Source: an uncultured Rhodospirillales bacterium (GTDB lineage: Bacteria > Pseudomonadota > Alphaproteobacteria > Ferrovibrionales > Ferrovibrionaceae). From it: a DNA stretch of 43,389 bases. Of this stretch, positions 19,434 to 28,332 are shown piece by piece (position 1 is the first letter of the stretch; every line of letters starts with the position of its first letter). The stretch is taken from NCBI GenBank assembly GCA_937905845.1, contig CALCYJ010000312.1, positions 1 to 43,389 of the forward strand. Reading direction: 5' to 3'. The translations under genes and the position numbers were made by a program. The notes beneath the pieces are model-generated. The model saw only the letters and a program-made list of their open reading frames with translations. It searched no databases and was not told the origin of the DNA.

Positions 19434-19583
19434 CGCCCATCGCCTTTATGAGAAGCGCGACCTGCCCAGCCCAGCGGGCAGCGTTCGTCTTGGTAATTTT
19501 ACATTCGCTTCGCGAAATTTTACAGCCGGTAGTTGATTCTCACCACCACTTCGGCAAATCCTTGATAATTTTCAACTCGAAAT

Positions 19584-19600
19584 CTGGCGTGGTATTTGCT
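19584..19600 (+). promoter_or_regulatory. candidate sigma-54 (RpoN) -24/-12 promoter
   Basis: CTGGCGTGGTATTTGCT: invariant GG-N10-GC spacing, 10/12 specified positions of TGGCACG-N4-TTGCW; 72 bp upstream of the ATG at 19672. Confidence 0.55.
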
Positions 19601-19671
19601 TGCCGGCGATCGATCAAGCCTTCTGACGTCGCGGCCGATCTGTGCCCGGCAAACCGATGGGGGATCAGGCC

Positions 19672-20298
19672 ATGCGACTTTCGGCATCTCTGGCGGCGGC
19701 AGCGCTGCTCATGGGCCTTACGGCCTTACCGTTTCAGGCCAAGGCGGATTATACGTTCAGCGGCTCGGGCAGCAGCGGCACCCTGGTCGGCGCCGGCGAA
19801 ATCTGGACGTTCAACGCCGACGGCGGCGCGGCCTTCATCGGCTATCTGAATGACTGGAGCAGCCCGGGGGTTGACGCCGGCAATGCCACCTATGGCGAAA
19901 CCGCGGACGCCTTCGGCCTCGATCTCACCTTCACCGGCGGCGGCACCATCGACGCAACCTCGATTTCCATCGGGAATAGCAGTGATTGCGTGGGCGGGAC
20001 CAGTGGCGGCACCACCTTCTGCACGAGCGGTCCATCCGATGCCTGGGTCGCGACCCAGACCGGCCCGGATTCCATCTCGTTCCTGGCCCAGAACGCTTCC
20101 GACTACCTGGTCCAAGGCCAGGATTATTTCGTCAATATCTTCTTTGACGGCGCGACGCCGACGGGCCTCACCGGTTCATGGCTGACCGAGTCCACGTCGA
20201 CGGTTCCGGTGCCGGCGCCCGGCCCCATCGCCCTTCTCGGCAGCGGCGTGGCCGCGCTGGCTACGTTCGGGTTTGCCGCCAAGCGCAGATCGCGCTGA
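19672..20298 (+). CDS. PEP-CTERM sorting-domain secreted protein
   Basis: Signal peptide MRLSASLAAAALLMGLTALPFQAKA; C-terminal VPVPAPGPIALLGSGVAALATFGFAAKRRSR (P-rich motif, TM, basic tail). Confidence 0.85.
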   Translation: MRLSASLAAAALLMGLTALPFQAKADYTFSGSGSSGTLVGAGEIWTFNADGGAAFIGYLNDWSSPGVDAGNATYGETADAFGLDLTFTGGGTIDATSISIGNSSDCVGGTSGGTTFCTSGPSDAWVATQTGPDSISFLAQNASDYLVQGQDYFVNIFFDGATPTGLTGSWLTESTSTVPVPAPGPIALLGSGVAALATFGFAAKRRSR

Positions 20299-20343
20299 GA
20301 CGTTTGGCGTCCGCCCCGGCCGCGGGCGAGAAACACTCGTTTC

Positions 20344-20397
20344 GGGGAGGTGCCGCAGGGTGCCTCCCCGCGCGTTTTGCGGCCGGTTTTCCGGCCG
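20344..20397. terminator. two GC-rich hairpins downstream of the PEP-CTERM gene
   Basis: GGGGAGG(20344-20350)/CCTCCCC(20363-20369) and GGCCGG-TTTT-CCGGCC (20381-20396). Confidence 0.45.
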
Positions 20398-20499
20398 GCG
20401 GGTGCGGCGGAATAGGGCGTTGAACCGGCGCCTTCATCGACTATAGTGGCGCCTCGTTCAACGGCTGCCGATTGGATCCGATGCCCCCAACGCCGACCC

Positions 20500-23091
20500 A
20501 TGACGGCGGGTAATCCGCGCCCGCCTTCCGCCGGCCGGAGCGACGGGACGGCGGCCGAGCGGCCGCGGATCCTGGTCTTCATCGTCGACGGCGCGCAGGA
20601 CGGAGCGCACCGCCCCGCCGCGGGCGAAGGCGAAAGCCTGGACGCAGCCGGGCTCGATGCGCTCTACGACATCACGCTGGTGACGATCCCGGATGCCGCT
20701 CACCTAAGCCTCGATCGCGTCCGCGCCGCGCTGGTGGAACCTCCCGCCGCCCGATCCATGGACTGCATCGCCGTGCTTTACGGCGCCGACGATCTCGCCC
20801 GGCGCATCGAAGCCCTGGTCCGGCCGGTCCTGGACCGCGCCGGCGATATCGCCTTCGCGCCGGCCGCGGCAGGCGGTGCGGCCCAGGGGCGCAGCCTGCG
20901 CGCGCGGGCGCTGCATCTGGCTTTCTGGCCGCTGCGCGATGCTTTCGACCCGACGCGGCAATCCTTCGCTCTTTCGGCGCAGATTTTCGCCGCCCTTCCC
21001 GCATCCGCGGCGGCCGCGGCCGGCGATCTCGCTCTGGCGGTCCTGGTCCATGGCGGCGGCCTGCGCGCCGTGGAAGCGCCCGAGGCCGCCTCGCATGCCG
21101 CGCCCGCCGCCTTGGGCCATGAGCCCGCCTCCTGGCACGAGGTCGCCAGCCGCATCCGCCAGGCTGCCGCCCTTTCCGGCGCCCTGCTGTCGTCGGGCAC
21201 CGCGGCCCGCTTCTCGGCGGTGGGCCTGATCGCGATGGCGTTCGATCTCACCCTCTTCAAGATTTTCCTGCTGCTGCATTTCGGCCTGTCGGCCGCGCAT
21301 ATTTCGAGCTTCGCCCTCTCGGCCCTGCTCAATTTCCAGCTCAATGCCCGCTGGACCTTCGAGGCGGCGGGGCGGCGCAGCGGCCGCTCGCTGTGGCGGC
21401 AATATGCCCGCTTCCTGGCCGTGGCGCTCCTCGCGCTCGCCTTGCGCGGCGGCTTCCTCGGCCTCGCCACCATGACTTTCGGCCTGCCGCCGCTCATCGG
21501 CATCCTGTTCGGTATCGGGGCGGCGGCGAGCGTCAGCTTCCTCGGCAATGCCTTCTTCGTCTTTCCGACGATGAAAATCCGCACGACGCTGCCCTGGCGC
21601 CTCGCCGCCGTGGGCGCCCTGGCCTTCGGCCTGCTGCTCCGCCTGGTCTATATCGGCCAGATCCCGCTGCTGCCCGAAGAAGCCTATTACTGGGAATATG
21701 CGCGCCACCTCGATATCGGCTATCTCGACCATCCGCCGATGGTGGCCTGGGCGATCGCGCTTGCCACCCATATCCTCGGGACCAACGAATTCGCCGTGCG
21801 CCTGTCCGCGCTGGCGGCGGGCCTTGCGACCGTGGTCTGCCAATATCTCTATGGCCGCCGCCTCCATGGCAAGTCCGCCGCGCTGGTAACGGTACTGCTG
21901 CTCTCGGTGCTGCCCTATTATTTCAGCGCCGCCACCATCATGTCGCCCGACGCGCTGTTGGTCGCCGCCTGGGCCGGCACGCTGCTTTTTCTGGAGCGCG
22001 CCCTCCTGGCAGGCCGCGCCGGCGCCTGGATCGGGGCCGGGCTGTGCCTCGGCCTTGGCATGCTGTCGAAATATACCATCGCGCTGCTCGGGCCGGCGGC
22101 GCTGCTGTTCGTTCTGCTCGACCCGCGCTCGCGCCGCTGGCTCGCCCGCCCGGAACCCTATCTCGCGATCCTCGCGGCCGGCATCCTGTTCGCGCCGGTC
22201 GTGGCGTGGAACGCCGGGCACGGCTGGGCCGCCTTCGTCTTCCAGGGTCCGCGCCGGCTGGAATCCTCGCTCACTTTCGGCCTGCCGGCGCTGATCGGCG
22301 ATGTGCTGGTATTGCTGACGCCGCTTGGCGCCGCGGCCGCATTCCTGGCGCTGCGCCGGCGCCCGGAGGATGAGGCCGGCATCCGCCGCCGCCGTTTCCA
22401 GACCGTCTTCACGCTGGTGCCGCTCGGCGTCTTCGTCGCCTTCAGCCTGACCCACGAGGTCAAGCCCAACTGGACCGGCCCGCTCTGGCTCGCCCTGCTG
22501 CCCGCCATCGCCGCCGAATGCCTCCCCGCCGCCCGGCCCTTGTCGGGCTCCGCGGCGCGGGCGCTGCAACGATCGTGGAAGCCCGTGCTGGTCGCCCTCT
22601 TTCTCGCCTATGGCGTGACGTTCCATTATCTCACGCTCGGCCTGCCCGGAATCGGCTATCCGCATAGCCTGCACGGGCTGCCGGTAAGCTGGCCCGACCT
22701 TGCCCGCGAGGCTGCGGCCGAAGGCGCCGAAATCGCCGGGCGGACCGGATCGCAGCCCGTCTATGTCGGCCTCGACAAATACGATTTCGCCAGCGAGATC
22801 GCCTTCTACAGCCTTCGCGATGGAAACCGGCCCGCCGCCGTCGCCGGCGCCGGGCTGTTCGGCGGCACCGGGCTGATGTTCGATCGCTGGCGCGATGCCG
22901 CGACGCTTGTCGGCAAGCCGCTCCTGCTGCTGGCCTTCCATCGCCGCGATCTCCAAGCGCCTGCCATCGCCGCCCATTGCACCAGGCTCGGCCCGATCCA
23001 GCCGGTTACCGCCCGGCGCCTGGGCAAGCGCGCGGGACGCTATTTCCAGCGCCTGTGCATCGGCTATCGTAGGGCGCCGGCAAAGGACTAG
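20500..23091 (+). CDS. multidomain membrane protein: degenerate GT2-like N-terminus + GtrA + GT39 (dolichyl-phosphate-mannose mannosyltransferase type)
   Basis: GtrA: FSAVGLIAMAFDLTLFKIFLLLHFGLSAAHISSFALSALLNFQLNARWTF; GT39: LLPEEAYYWEYARHLDIGYLDHPPMVAWAIALATHILGTNEFAVRL; GT39 tail KPNWTGPLWLALLP. Confidence 0.88.
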   Translation: MTAGNPRPPSAGRSDGTAAERPRILVFIVDGAQDGAHRPAAGEGESLDAAGLDALYDITLVTIPDAAHLSLDRVRAALVEPPAARSMDCIAVLYGADDLARRIEALVRPVLDRAGDIAFAPAAAGGAAQGRSLRARALHLAFWPLRDAFDPTRQSFALSAQIFAALPASAAAAAGDLALAVLVHGGGLRAVEAPEAASHAAPAALGHEPASWHEVASRIRQAAALSGALLSSGTAARFSAVGLIAMAFDLTLFKIFLLLHFGLSAAHISSFALSALLNFQLNARWTFEAAGRRSGRSLWRQYARFLAVALLALALRGGFLGLATMTFGLPPLIGILFGIGAAASVSFLGNAFFVFPTMKIRTTLPWRLAAVGALAFGLLLRLVYIGQIPLLPEEAYYWEYARHLDIGYLDHPPMVAWAIALATHILGTNEFAVRLSALAAGLATVVCQYLYGRRLHGKSAALVTVLLLSVLPYYFSAATIMSPDALLVAAWAGTLLFLERALLAGRAGAWIGAGLCLGLGMLSKYTIALLGPAALLFVLLDPRSRRWLARPEPYLAILAAGILFAPVVAWNAGHGWAAFVFQGPRRLESSLTFGLPALIGDVLVLLTPLGAAAAFLALRRRPEDEAGIRRRRFQTVFTLVPLGVFVAFSLTHEVKPNWTGPLWLALLPAIAAECLPAARPLSGSAARALQRSWKPVLVALFLAYGVTFHYLTLGLPGIGYPHSLHGLPVSWPDLAREAAAEGAEIAGRTGSQPVYVGLDKYDFASEIAFYSLRDGNRPAAVAGAGLFGGTGLMFDRWRDAATLVGKPLLLLAFHRRDLQAPAIAAHCTRLGPIQPVTARRLGKRAGRYFQRLCIGYRRAPAKD

Positions 23092-23165
23092 TCTGGCAGA
23101 CGTCGCCGCGCCGCCGATCCCGCGGCAGCCGGCACGCCGCAACAACAAGGAAGCCGCAAGCCGCC

Positions 23166-24422
23166 ATGCATATCGACCTCATGCGCCGGATCGACCGCTG
23201 GCTCGGCGTGCCGCTCGCGGGGCTCCTCACCGGCCTTGATCGCGTCGGTCGACGCCTAGGCTTTGGCCGCGCGGCAAAGCGGGGCGGCGGCCCCGGCGCC
23301 ATCAAGCGCATCCTCTTCATCGAATTATCCGAGATGGGCAGCGCCATCATCGTCGATCCAGCCCTGCGCCTGGCGGCCCAACGCCATCCGGGTGCCGAGC
23401 ATTATTTCCTCATCTTCGCGCAGAACCGCGGCAGCCTCGACATCCTCGGCACCATCGCGCGCGACCATGTCCTCACCATCCGCGCGACGAACCTGCCGCT
23501 GTTCGTGTTCGATACGCTTGGCATGATCTGGCGGCTGCGGCGGCTCTCCTTCGACGTGGCGATCGATCTCGAGCTTTTTTCCCGCTTCACCAGCATCCTC
23601 TCGCTGCTCTCGGGCGCGCCGGTCAGGGTCGGCTTTCACCGGTTCCACAACGAAGGGCTCTATCGCGGCAACCACCTGACCCATCCGGTCCTCTACAATC
23701 CGCATCAGCATATGGCGAAGAACTTTCTCGCCATGATCTATGCGCTGGACGAGGACCGGGCGGTGCTGCCCCATGCCAAGCGGCGCATCGCCGACGAGGA
23801 AATCGCGCTTGCCCCCTATGCGGCCGATCCCGGTGCCCTCGAATCCTTCCGCGACAGGCTGATCCACCGCTTCCCGCAGCTCGATGCGCATCGGCGCTGG
23901 ATCATCCTCAATCCCAATGCCAGCAATCTCATGCCGCTGCGCAAATGGCCGCTCGCGTCCTTCGCCGAACTGGCGAAGCGGCTGCTGGAGGATCCCGCGG
24001 TCGCGGTGCTCGTCACCGGGGCCGCCGACGAGCGGCCGGATGCCAGCCACATCCTCGATCATGTCGCAAGCCCGCGCGCGATCGATCTGACCGGCTTCAC
24101 CACGCTCGCCGAACTGCCGCTGCTCTATCTGCTCGCCGATCTCATGGTGACCAACGACAGCGGGCCGGCGCATTTCGCCGCCGCCACCCGCCTTAAGACC
24201 ATCGTCCTGTTCGGGCCCGAGACGCCGGCGCTCTATGGCGCGCTCAATCCCAATGCCGAATTCGTCTTCAAGGGCCTGAGCTGCTCGCCCTGCGTCAGCG
24301 CCGCCAATCACCGCCGCTCGCCCTGCACCGACAATCAATGCATGCAGCAGATCACCGTCGCCGAAGTGTTCGAGCGCACGCGAAGCGAGCCGCCGTTTCC
24401 CCGTCCCGCCGTCGCGCGATGA
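23166..24422 (+). CDS. glycosyltransferase family 9 (heptosyltransferase-like)
   Basis: KRILFIELSEMGSAIIVDPALRLAAQRHPGAEHYFLIF; MVTNDSGPAHFAAATRLKTIVLFGPETPALYG; Cys-rich C-terminus CSPCVSAANHRRSPCTDNQCMQQI. Confidence 0.88.
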   Translation: MHIDLMRRIDRWLGVPLAGLLTGLDRVGRRLGFGRAAKRGGGPGAIKRILFIELSEMGSAIIVDPALRLAAQRHPGAEHYFLIFAQNRGSLDILGTIARDHVLTIRATNLPLFVFDTLGMIWRLRRLSFDVAIDLELFSRFTSILSLLSGAPVRVGFHRFHNEGLYRGNHLTHPVLYNPHQHMAKNFLAMIYALDEDRAVLPHAKRRIADEEIALAPYAADPGALESFRDRLIHRFPQLDAHRRWIILNPNASNLMPLRKWPLASFAELAKRLLEDPAVAVLVTGAADERPDASHILDHVASPRAIDLTGFTTLAELPLLYLLADLMVTNDSGPAHFAAATRLKTIVLFGPETPALYGALNPNAEFVFKGLSCSPCVSAANHRRSPCTDNQCMQQITVAEVFERTRSEPPFPRPAVAR

Positions 24423-25807
24423 CGCAACGCGCCCCGCCCGATCCGGCCGCGGACCTCTTCGCCGCCGGCAATGCGCTGGCCGCCCGCGGCGATTATGCCG
24501 GCGCTCTCGCGTGCTACGAGAAGGTCGCTGCCTTGCGGCCCGCCGATCCGATGGTTCAGACCAATATCGGCGCGGCGCTGGCGCGGCTGCGCCGGCCGGA
24601 GGAAGCGGTCGCCGCCTACCGAAGAGCGATCGCCATCGATCCGGCGCTGCATTTGGCGCTCAACAACCTCGGCAACGCGCTGCGCGACCTCGGGCGGTTC
24701 GCGGAAGCGCAGGATTGCTATCGGAGCGCGATCGCCCTCGCGCCGACCAAGGGCGCCTATTACCGCAACCTCGTGCGGAGCAAGCCCCTGGCGGCCGATG
24801 ATCCGCTTCTTATCGCCATGGAGCACCTGGTGCAGGCGGCGGTGCCGCTGCCGACCGAGGACCGGATCTCCCTCCATTTCGCACTGGGACAGGCGCTGGC
24901 CGCAGTCGGCCGGAACGAGCCCGCGTTCCACCATCTCCAGGAGGGCAATGCGCTGCACCGCACCCGGCTGGCCTATGACGAGGCGGCGACGCTTGGCGTT
25001 TTCGACCGTATCCGCGCTATCTTCACCGAGGCATTGATGCGCGAGAGGCGGGGGAGCGGCGATCCCTCCCCGACCCCCGTCTTCATCGTCGGCATGCCGC
25101 GCTCGGGCTCGACCTTGATCGAGCAGATCCTGGCCAGTCACCCCGGCGTCTTCGGCGCCGGAGAGCGGGCTGATTTCACCCGCGCGGTGGCGCAGCTTGT
25201 CCGCCAGAGCGGCGCGGCCGGCTCGGATCTGGCGGCGATCGCCTCCCTTTCCCCCGAGAGGCTCGGCCAGCTCGGCGCCGATTATTGCCGCCGTCTCGAA
25301 GAGGGCGCCGGCGTGCCCGGTGTCTATCGGCGGATCACCGACAAATATCCCTTCAACTTCGTCTATCTCGGGCTCATCCATCTGGCGCTGCCGAACGCGC
25401 GCATCATCCATAGCCGCCGCGCAGCCGTTGAAACCTGCCTGTCCTGCTTCTCCCACCTGTTCGAGGACGTTCCCTTCAGCTACGACCTTGGCGAGCTTGG
25501 CCGCTATTACCGCGCCTACGATGCGCTGATGGACCATTGGCGCGCGGTGCTGCCGCCCGGCGTGATGATCGAGGTGCGTTACGAGGCGCTGGTCGCCGAT
25601 GTCGAGGGCGAGACACGCCGGATGCTCGCCCATTGCGGGCTGGAATGGCAGGATTCCTGCCTCGCCTTCCATGAGACCCGGCGGGTGGTCGCGACCGAAA
25701 GTGCCGCCCAGGTGCGCCGGCCGATCTATCGCACCGCGCTCACGCGATGGCGGCCGGCGCCGGAACGGCTCCAGCCGCTGCTGGACGGGCTCGGCCCCGC
25801 CCTTTGA
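24419..25807 (+). CDS. TPR-repeat sulfotransferase
   Basis: TPR repeats (GDYAGALACYEKVAALRPADPMVQTNIGAALARL...); PAPS-binding FIVGMPRSGSTLIEQILASHP; start overlaps upstream stop (ATGA). Confidence 0.92.
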   Translation: MTQRAPPDPAADLFAAGNALAARGDYAGALACYEKVAALRPADPMVQTNIGAALARLRRPEEAVAAYRRAIAIDPALHLALNNLGNALRDLGRFAEAQDCYRSAIALAPTKGAYYRNLVRSKPLAADDPLLIAMEHLVQAAVPLPTEDRISLHFALGQALAAVGRNEPAFHHLQEGNALHRTRLAYDEAATLGVFDRIRAIFTEALMRERRGSGDPSPTPVFIVGMPRSGSTLIEQILASHPGVFGAGERADFTRAVAQLVRQSGAAGSDLAAIASLSPERLGQLGADYCRRLEEGAGVPGVYRRITDKYPFNFVYLGLIHLALPNARIIHSRRAAVETCLSCFSHLFEDVPFSYDLGELGRYYRAYDALMDHWRAVLPPGVMIEVRYEALVADVEGETRRMLAHCGLEWQDSCLAFHETRRVVATESAAQVRRPIYRTALTRWRPAPERLQPLLDGLGPAL

Positions 25808-25836
25808 CGGTTGCGCCGCCGGTGGGACAAGTCCTC

Positions 25837-26544
25837 TCAGATCAACCCGGCGACGATATTGATGGTGAGGGAGAGGACCACGACGTTGAAGAAGAAGGCG
25901 AGAACGCCGTGCGCGAGCGCCACGCGGCGCAGGCGGTGGCTCTTGATGCCGACGTCGGAGACCTGGAAGGTCATGCCGATGACGAAGGAGAAATAGACGA
26001 AATCCCAATAGTCGAGCTTGCCGCCGCCGGGAAAGGCGAGGCCGCCGACGGGGGTATCCGCATTCCCCGGGACCGGCGGATCGCCGTAATAGCCATGGGC
26101 GTAATGCAGCGCGAACTGGGTGTTCATGAACAGCCACGACACGAGGATGGTGACGATGGCGAGGCCAACATGGGTGAAAAGCCGCGACGGCGGCAAATCC
26201 TTGAGACCGTGAAGCTGAAAGACGATGGCGAGCAGGATCGCCACCGCCACGGCGACCGCCAATCCCAGCACCACGACCCGACCCGAATCCTCGAACTGGG
26301 CGCGCCGGCGGATGCTGTCCTCGGTCGACTGCGCCATCATGACCCAGATGGCACCGAGAAAGACCACGGCGCCGCCGTCGAAGGACGCGACCAGCCGGCT
26401 CGGCACCCGCATGGCATGCGGCAGAAGGAAAAACAGCACGATGGCCAGCACCGTCGCCAGGATCAGGCGCGGCTGCCGGCGGAGATGGCCGGTATAGCGG
26501 GCGAGCCCGGATGGGGACTGGCCGGTGGTTTTGGCGACCGGCAT
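25837..26544 (-). CDS. DUF1345 family membrane protein
   Basis: RRQPRLILATVLAIVLFFLLP, VASFDGGAVVFLGAIWVMMAQS, LDYWDFVYFSFVIGMTFQVSDVGI, HGVLAFFFNVVVLSLTINIVAGLI. Confidence 0.88.
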   Translation of the reverse strand: MPVAKTTGQSPSGLARYTGHLRRQPRLILATVLAIVLFFLLPHAMRVPSRLVASFDGGAVVFLGAIWVMMAQSTEDSIRRRAQFEDSGRVVVLGLAVAVAVAILLAIVFQLHGLKDLPPSRLFTHVGLAIVTILVSWLFMNTQFALHYAHGYYGDPPVPGNADTPVGGLAFPGGGKLDYWDFVYFSFVIGMTFQVSDVGIKSHRLRRVALAHGVLAFFFNVVVLSLTINIVAGLI

Positions 26545-26579
26545 GGCAGGGGATCCTCCGGTTTGTGATCACTCTCTAG

Positions 26580-26612
26580 CGACATCGAAGCGGGGGCGAC
26601 ATCGAAGCGGGG
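26580..26612. repeat. 2 tandem copies of a 17-bp unit CGACATCGAAGCGGGG(G/T)
   Basis: Direct reading; just upstream of the DUF1345 gene start. Confidence 0.9.
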
Positions 26613-26871
26613 TCGCGGACGGCGGAGCTTAGCACAGGAGCGACCGGCCGGCCGACGGAGGGAACGGGACCCCGAGCCAGACCCCCGCCGTCCTGTCGCC
26701 GCTGCATGGCTCGAGTCACGATTTTGCAAGGCACGGTGGCAGATATCGGAGTAAATTCGCTTGCTTCGCCCTGTCCGTCCATGGCCCCCGATCGCTCAGC
26801 TCACCGTGCTCGCCGTGCCTCACCTCCTTCGCCCCTGATCCCCTCGTTTGCGCAGGTCCGGCCGCAGCGCC

Positions 26872-28293
26872 ATGTTCCAGTCCTCGTCCCGCACCATGCT
26901 GATTCCGCTGATCATCGCCTGCGCCCTGTTCATGGAAAATCTCGATTCGACGGTGATCGCCACGGCGTTGCCGGCGATCGCCACCGCGCTGCACGAAAGC
27001 CCGCTCCGGCTCAATCTCGCCATCACCTCCTATCTCCTGAGCCTCGCGGTCTTCATTCCGCTCAGCGGCTGGATGGCGGATCGTTTCGGCGCCCGCACGG
27101 TGTTCCGCTCGGCGATCGTCGTCTTCACCATCGGCTCGATCGCCTGCGGCCTGGTGAATACGCTGCCGCAACTGGTGCTGGCGCGGATCCTCCAGGGCAT
27201 GGGCGGCGCCATGATGATGCCGGTGGGACGGCTGGTGCTGCTCAAATCGGTGCCGAAGTCCCAGCTGGTCAGTGCCATGGCCTATCTCACCATGCCGGCC
27301 CTTCTCGGCCCGGTCCTGGGCCCGCCGGTCGGCGGCTTCATCGTCACCTACTGGTCGTGGCGGTGGATCTTCTACATCAACGTGCCGATCGGGCTGCTCG
27401 GCTTCGTCCTCGCCACGCTCTTCATCGAGAATACGCCCGAGAGCGAGGTTTCCCGCCTCGATGTTCCGGGCTTCCTGCTCACCGGCATCGGGCTCGCCTG
27501 CCTGGTCTTCGGCTTCGAATCGGCGGGCCGCGGCGTGCTGCCGGTCGTGCTGGTGGCGGGGCTGATCCTGGGCGGCGGCGCCTGCCTTCTTATCTATGCC
27601 CGCCACGCGCGCCAGACCGCCCAGCCGATCATCGATCTGTCGCTTTTCCGCATCCCGACTTTCGCCACCGCGGTGATCGGCGGTTCGATCTTCCGCGTCA
27701 GCGTCGGCGCCCTGCCCTTTCTGCTGCCGCTGCTCTTGCAGCTCGGCTTCGGCCTGAGCGCCTTCCGTTCCGGCCTCATCACCTTCGCGAGCGCCGCCGG
27801 CGCCATGGCGATGAAAGTGACGGCGACGCCGATCATCCGCACCTTCGGCTACCGCCCGGTGCTGATCGCCAATGCCGTGATCTGCACGATCTTCCTCTCC
27901 AGCTACGCGCTGTTCCGCCCGACCACGCCCTATCTGGTGATCTATGTGCTGCTGCTGGCCGGCGGCTTCTTCCGCTCGCTGCAATTCACCTGCGTCAATA
28001 CGCTGGCCTATGCCAATATCGCGCCGGCGCAGATGAGCCGCGCCACCAGCCTCTCCAGCATGGCGCAGCAGCTCGCCTTGAGCATCGGCGTCGGCTCGGG
28101 AGCGCTGGCGCTGCATCTGACGCTCGGCTGGCGCGGCGGCACCAATCTCGGGGCGGGTGATTTCGCTCCTGCCTTCCTGGGCGTCGGCCTTGTCACCTTT
28201 CTCTCGCTCGCCTTCTTCCTCCGCCTGTCGCCGGAGGCTGGCAACGAGGTCCGCGGCCAGGCCCGGGCAAGTCTCAAGACCCCCTCGGGCTGA
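26872..28293 (+). CDS. MFS transporter, DHA2/EmrB type
   Basis: ACALFMENLDSTVIATALPAIATAL, LSGWMADRFGARTVFRSAIVVFTIGSIACGLVNTLPQLVLARILQGMGGAMMMPVGRLVLL, LGPVLGPPVGGFIVTYWSWRWIFYINVPIG. Confidence 0.95.
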   Translation: MFQSSSRTMLIPLIIACALFMENLDSTVIATALPAIATALHESPLRLNLAITSYLLSLAVFIPLSGWMADRFGARTVFRSAIVVFTIGSIACGLVNTLPQLVLARILQGMGGAMMMPVGRLVLLKSVPKSQLVSAMAYLTMPALLGPVLGPPVGGFIVTYWSWRWIFYINVPIGLLGFVLATLFIENTPESEVSRLDVPGFLLTGIGLACLVFGFESAGRGVLPVVLVAGLILGGGACLLIYARHARQTAQPIIDLSLFRIPTFATAVIGGSIFRVSVGALPFLLPLLLQLGFGLSAFRSGLITFASAAGAMAMKVTATPIIRTFGYRPVLIANAVICTIFLSSYALFRPTTPYLVIYVLLLAGGFFRSLQFTCVNTLAYANIAPAQMSRATSLSSMAQQLALSIGVGSGALALHLTLGWRGGTNLGAGDFAPAFLGVGLVTFLSLAFFLRLSPEAGNEVRGQARASLKTPSG

Positions 28294-28332
28294 GAGCGCG
28301 GGATGGGCCGGTATCCTTGCCTAAAATAGGCT

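Noticed and set aside
20704-23148. 814-aa minus-strand ORF
   Set aside because: Mirrors the GtrA-GT39 gene; Q/R/E/G-rich shadow translation typical of GC-rich antisense frames.
28319-28331. GCCTA-AAA-TAGGC hairpin between MFS and Tim44 genes
   Set aside because: Only a 5-bp stem; consistent with a weak terminator but not distinctive.
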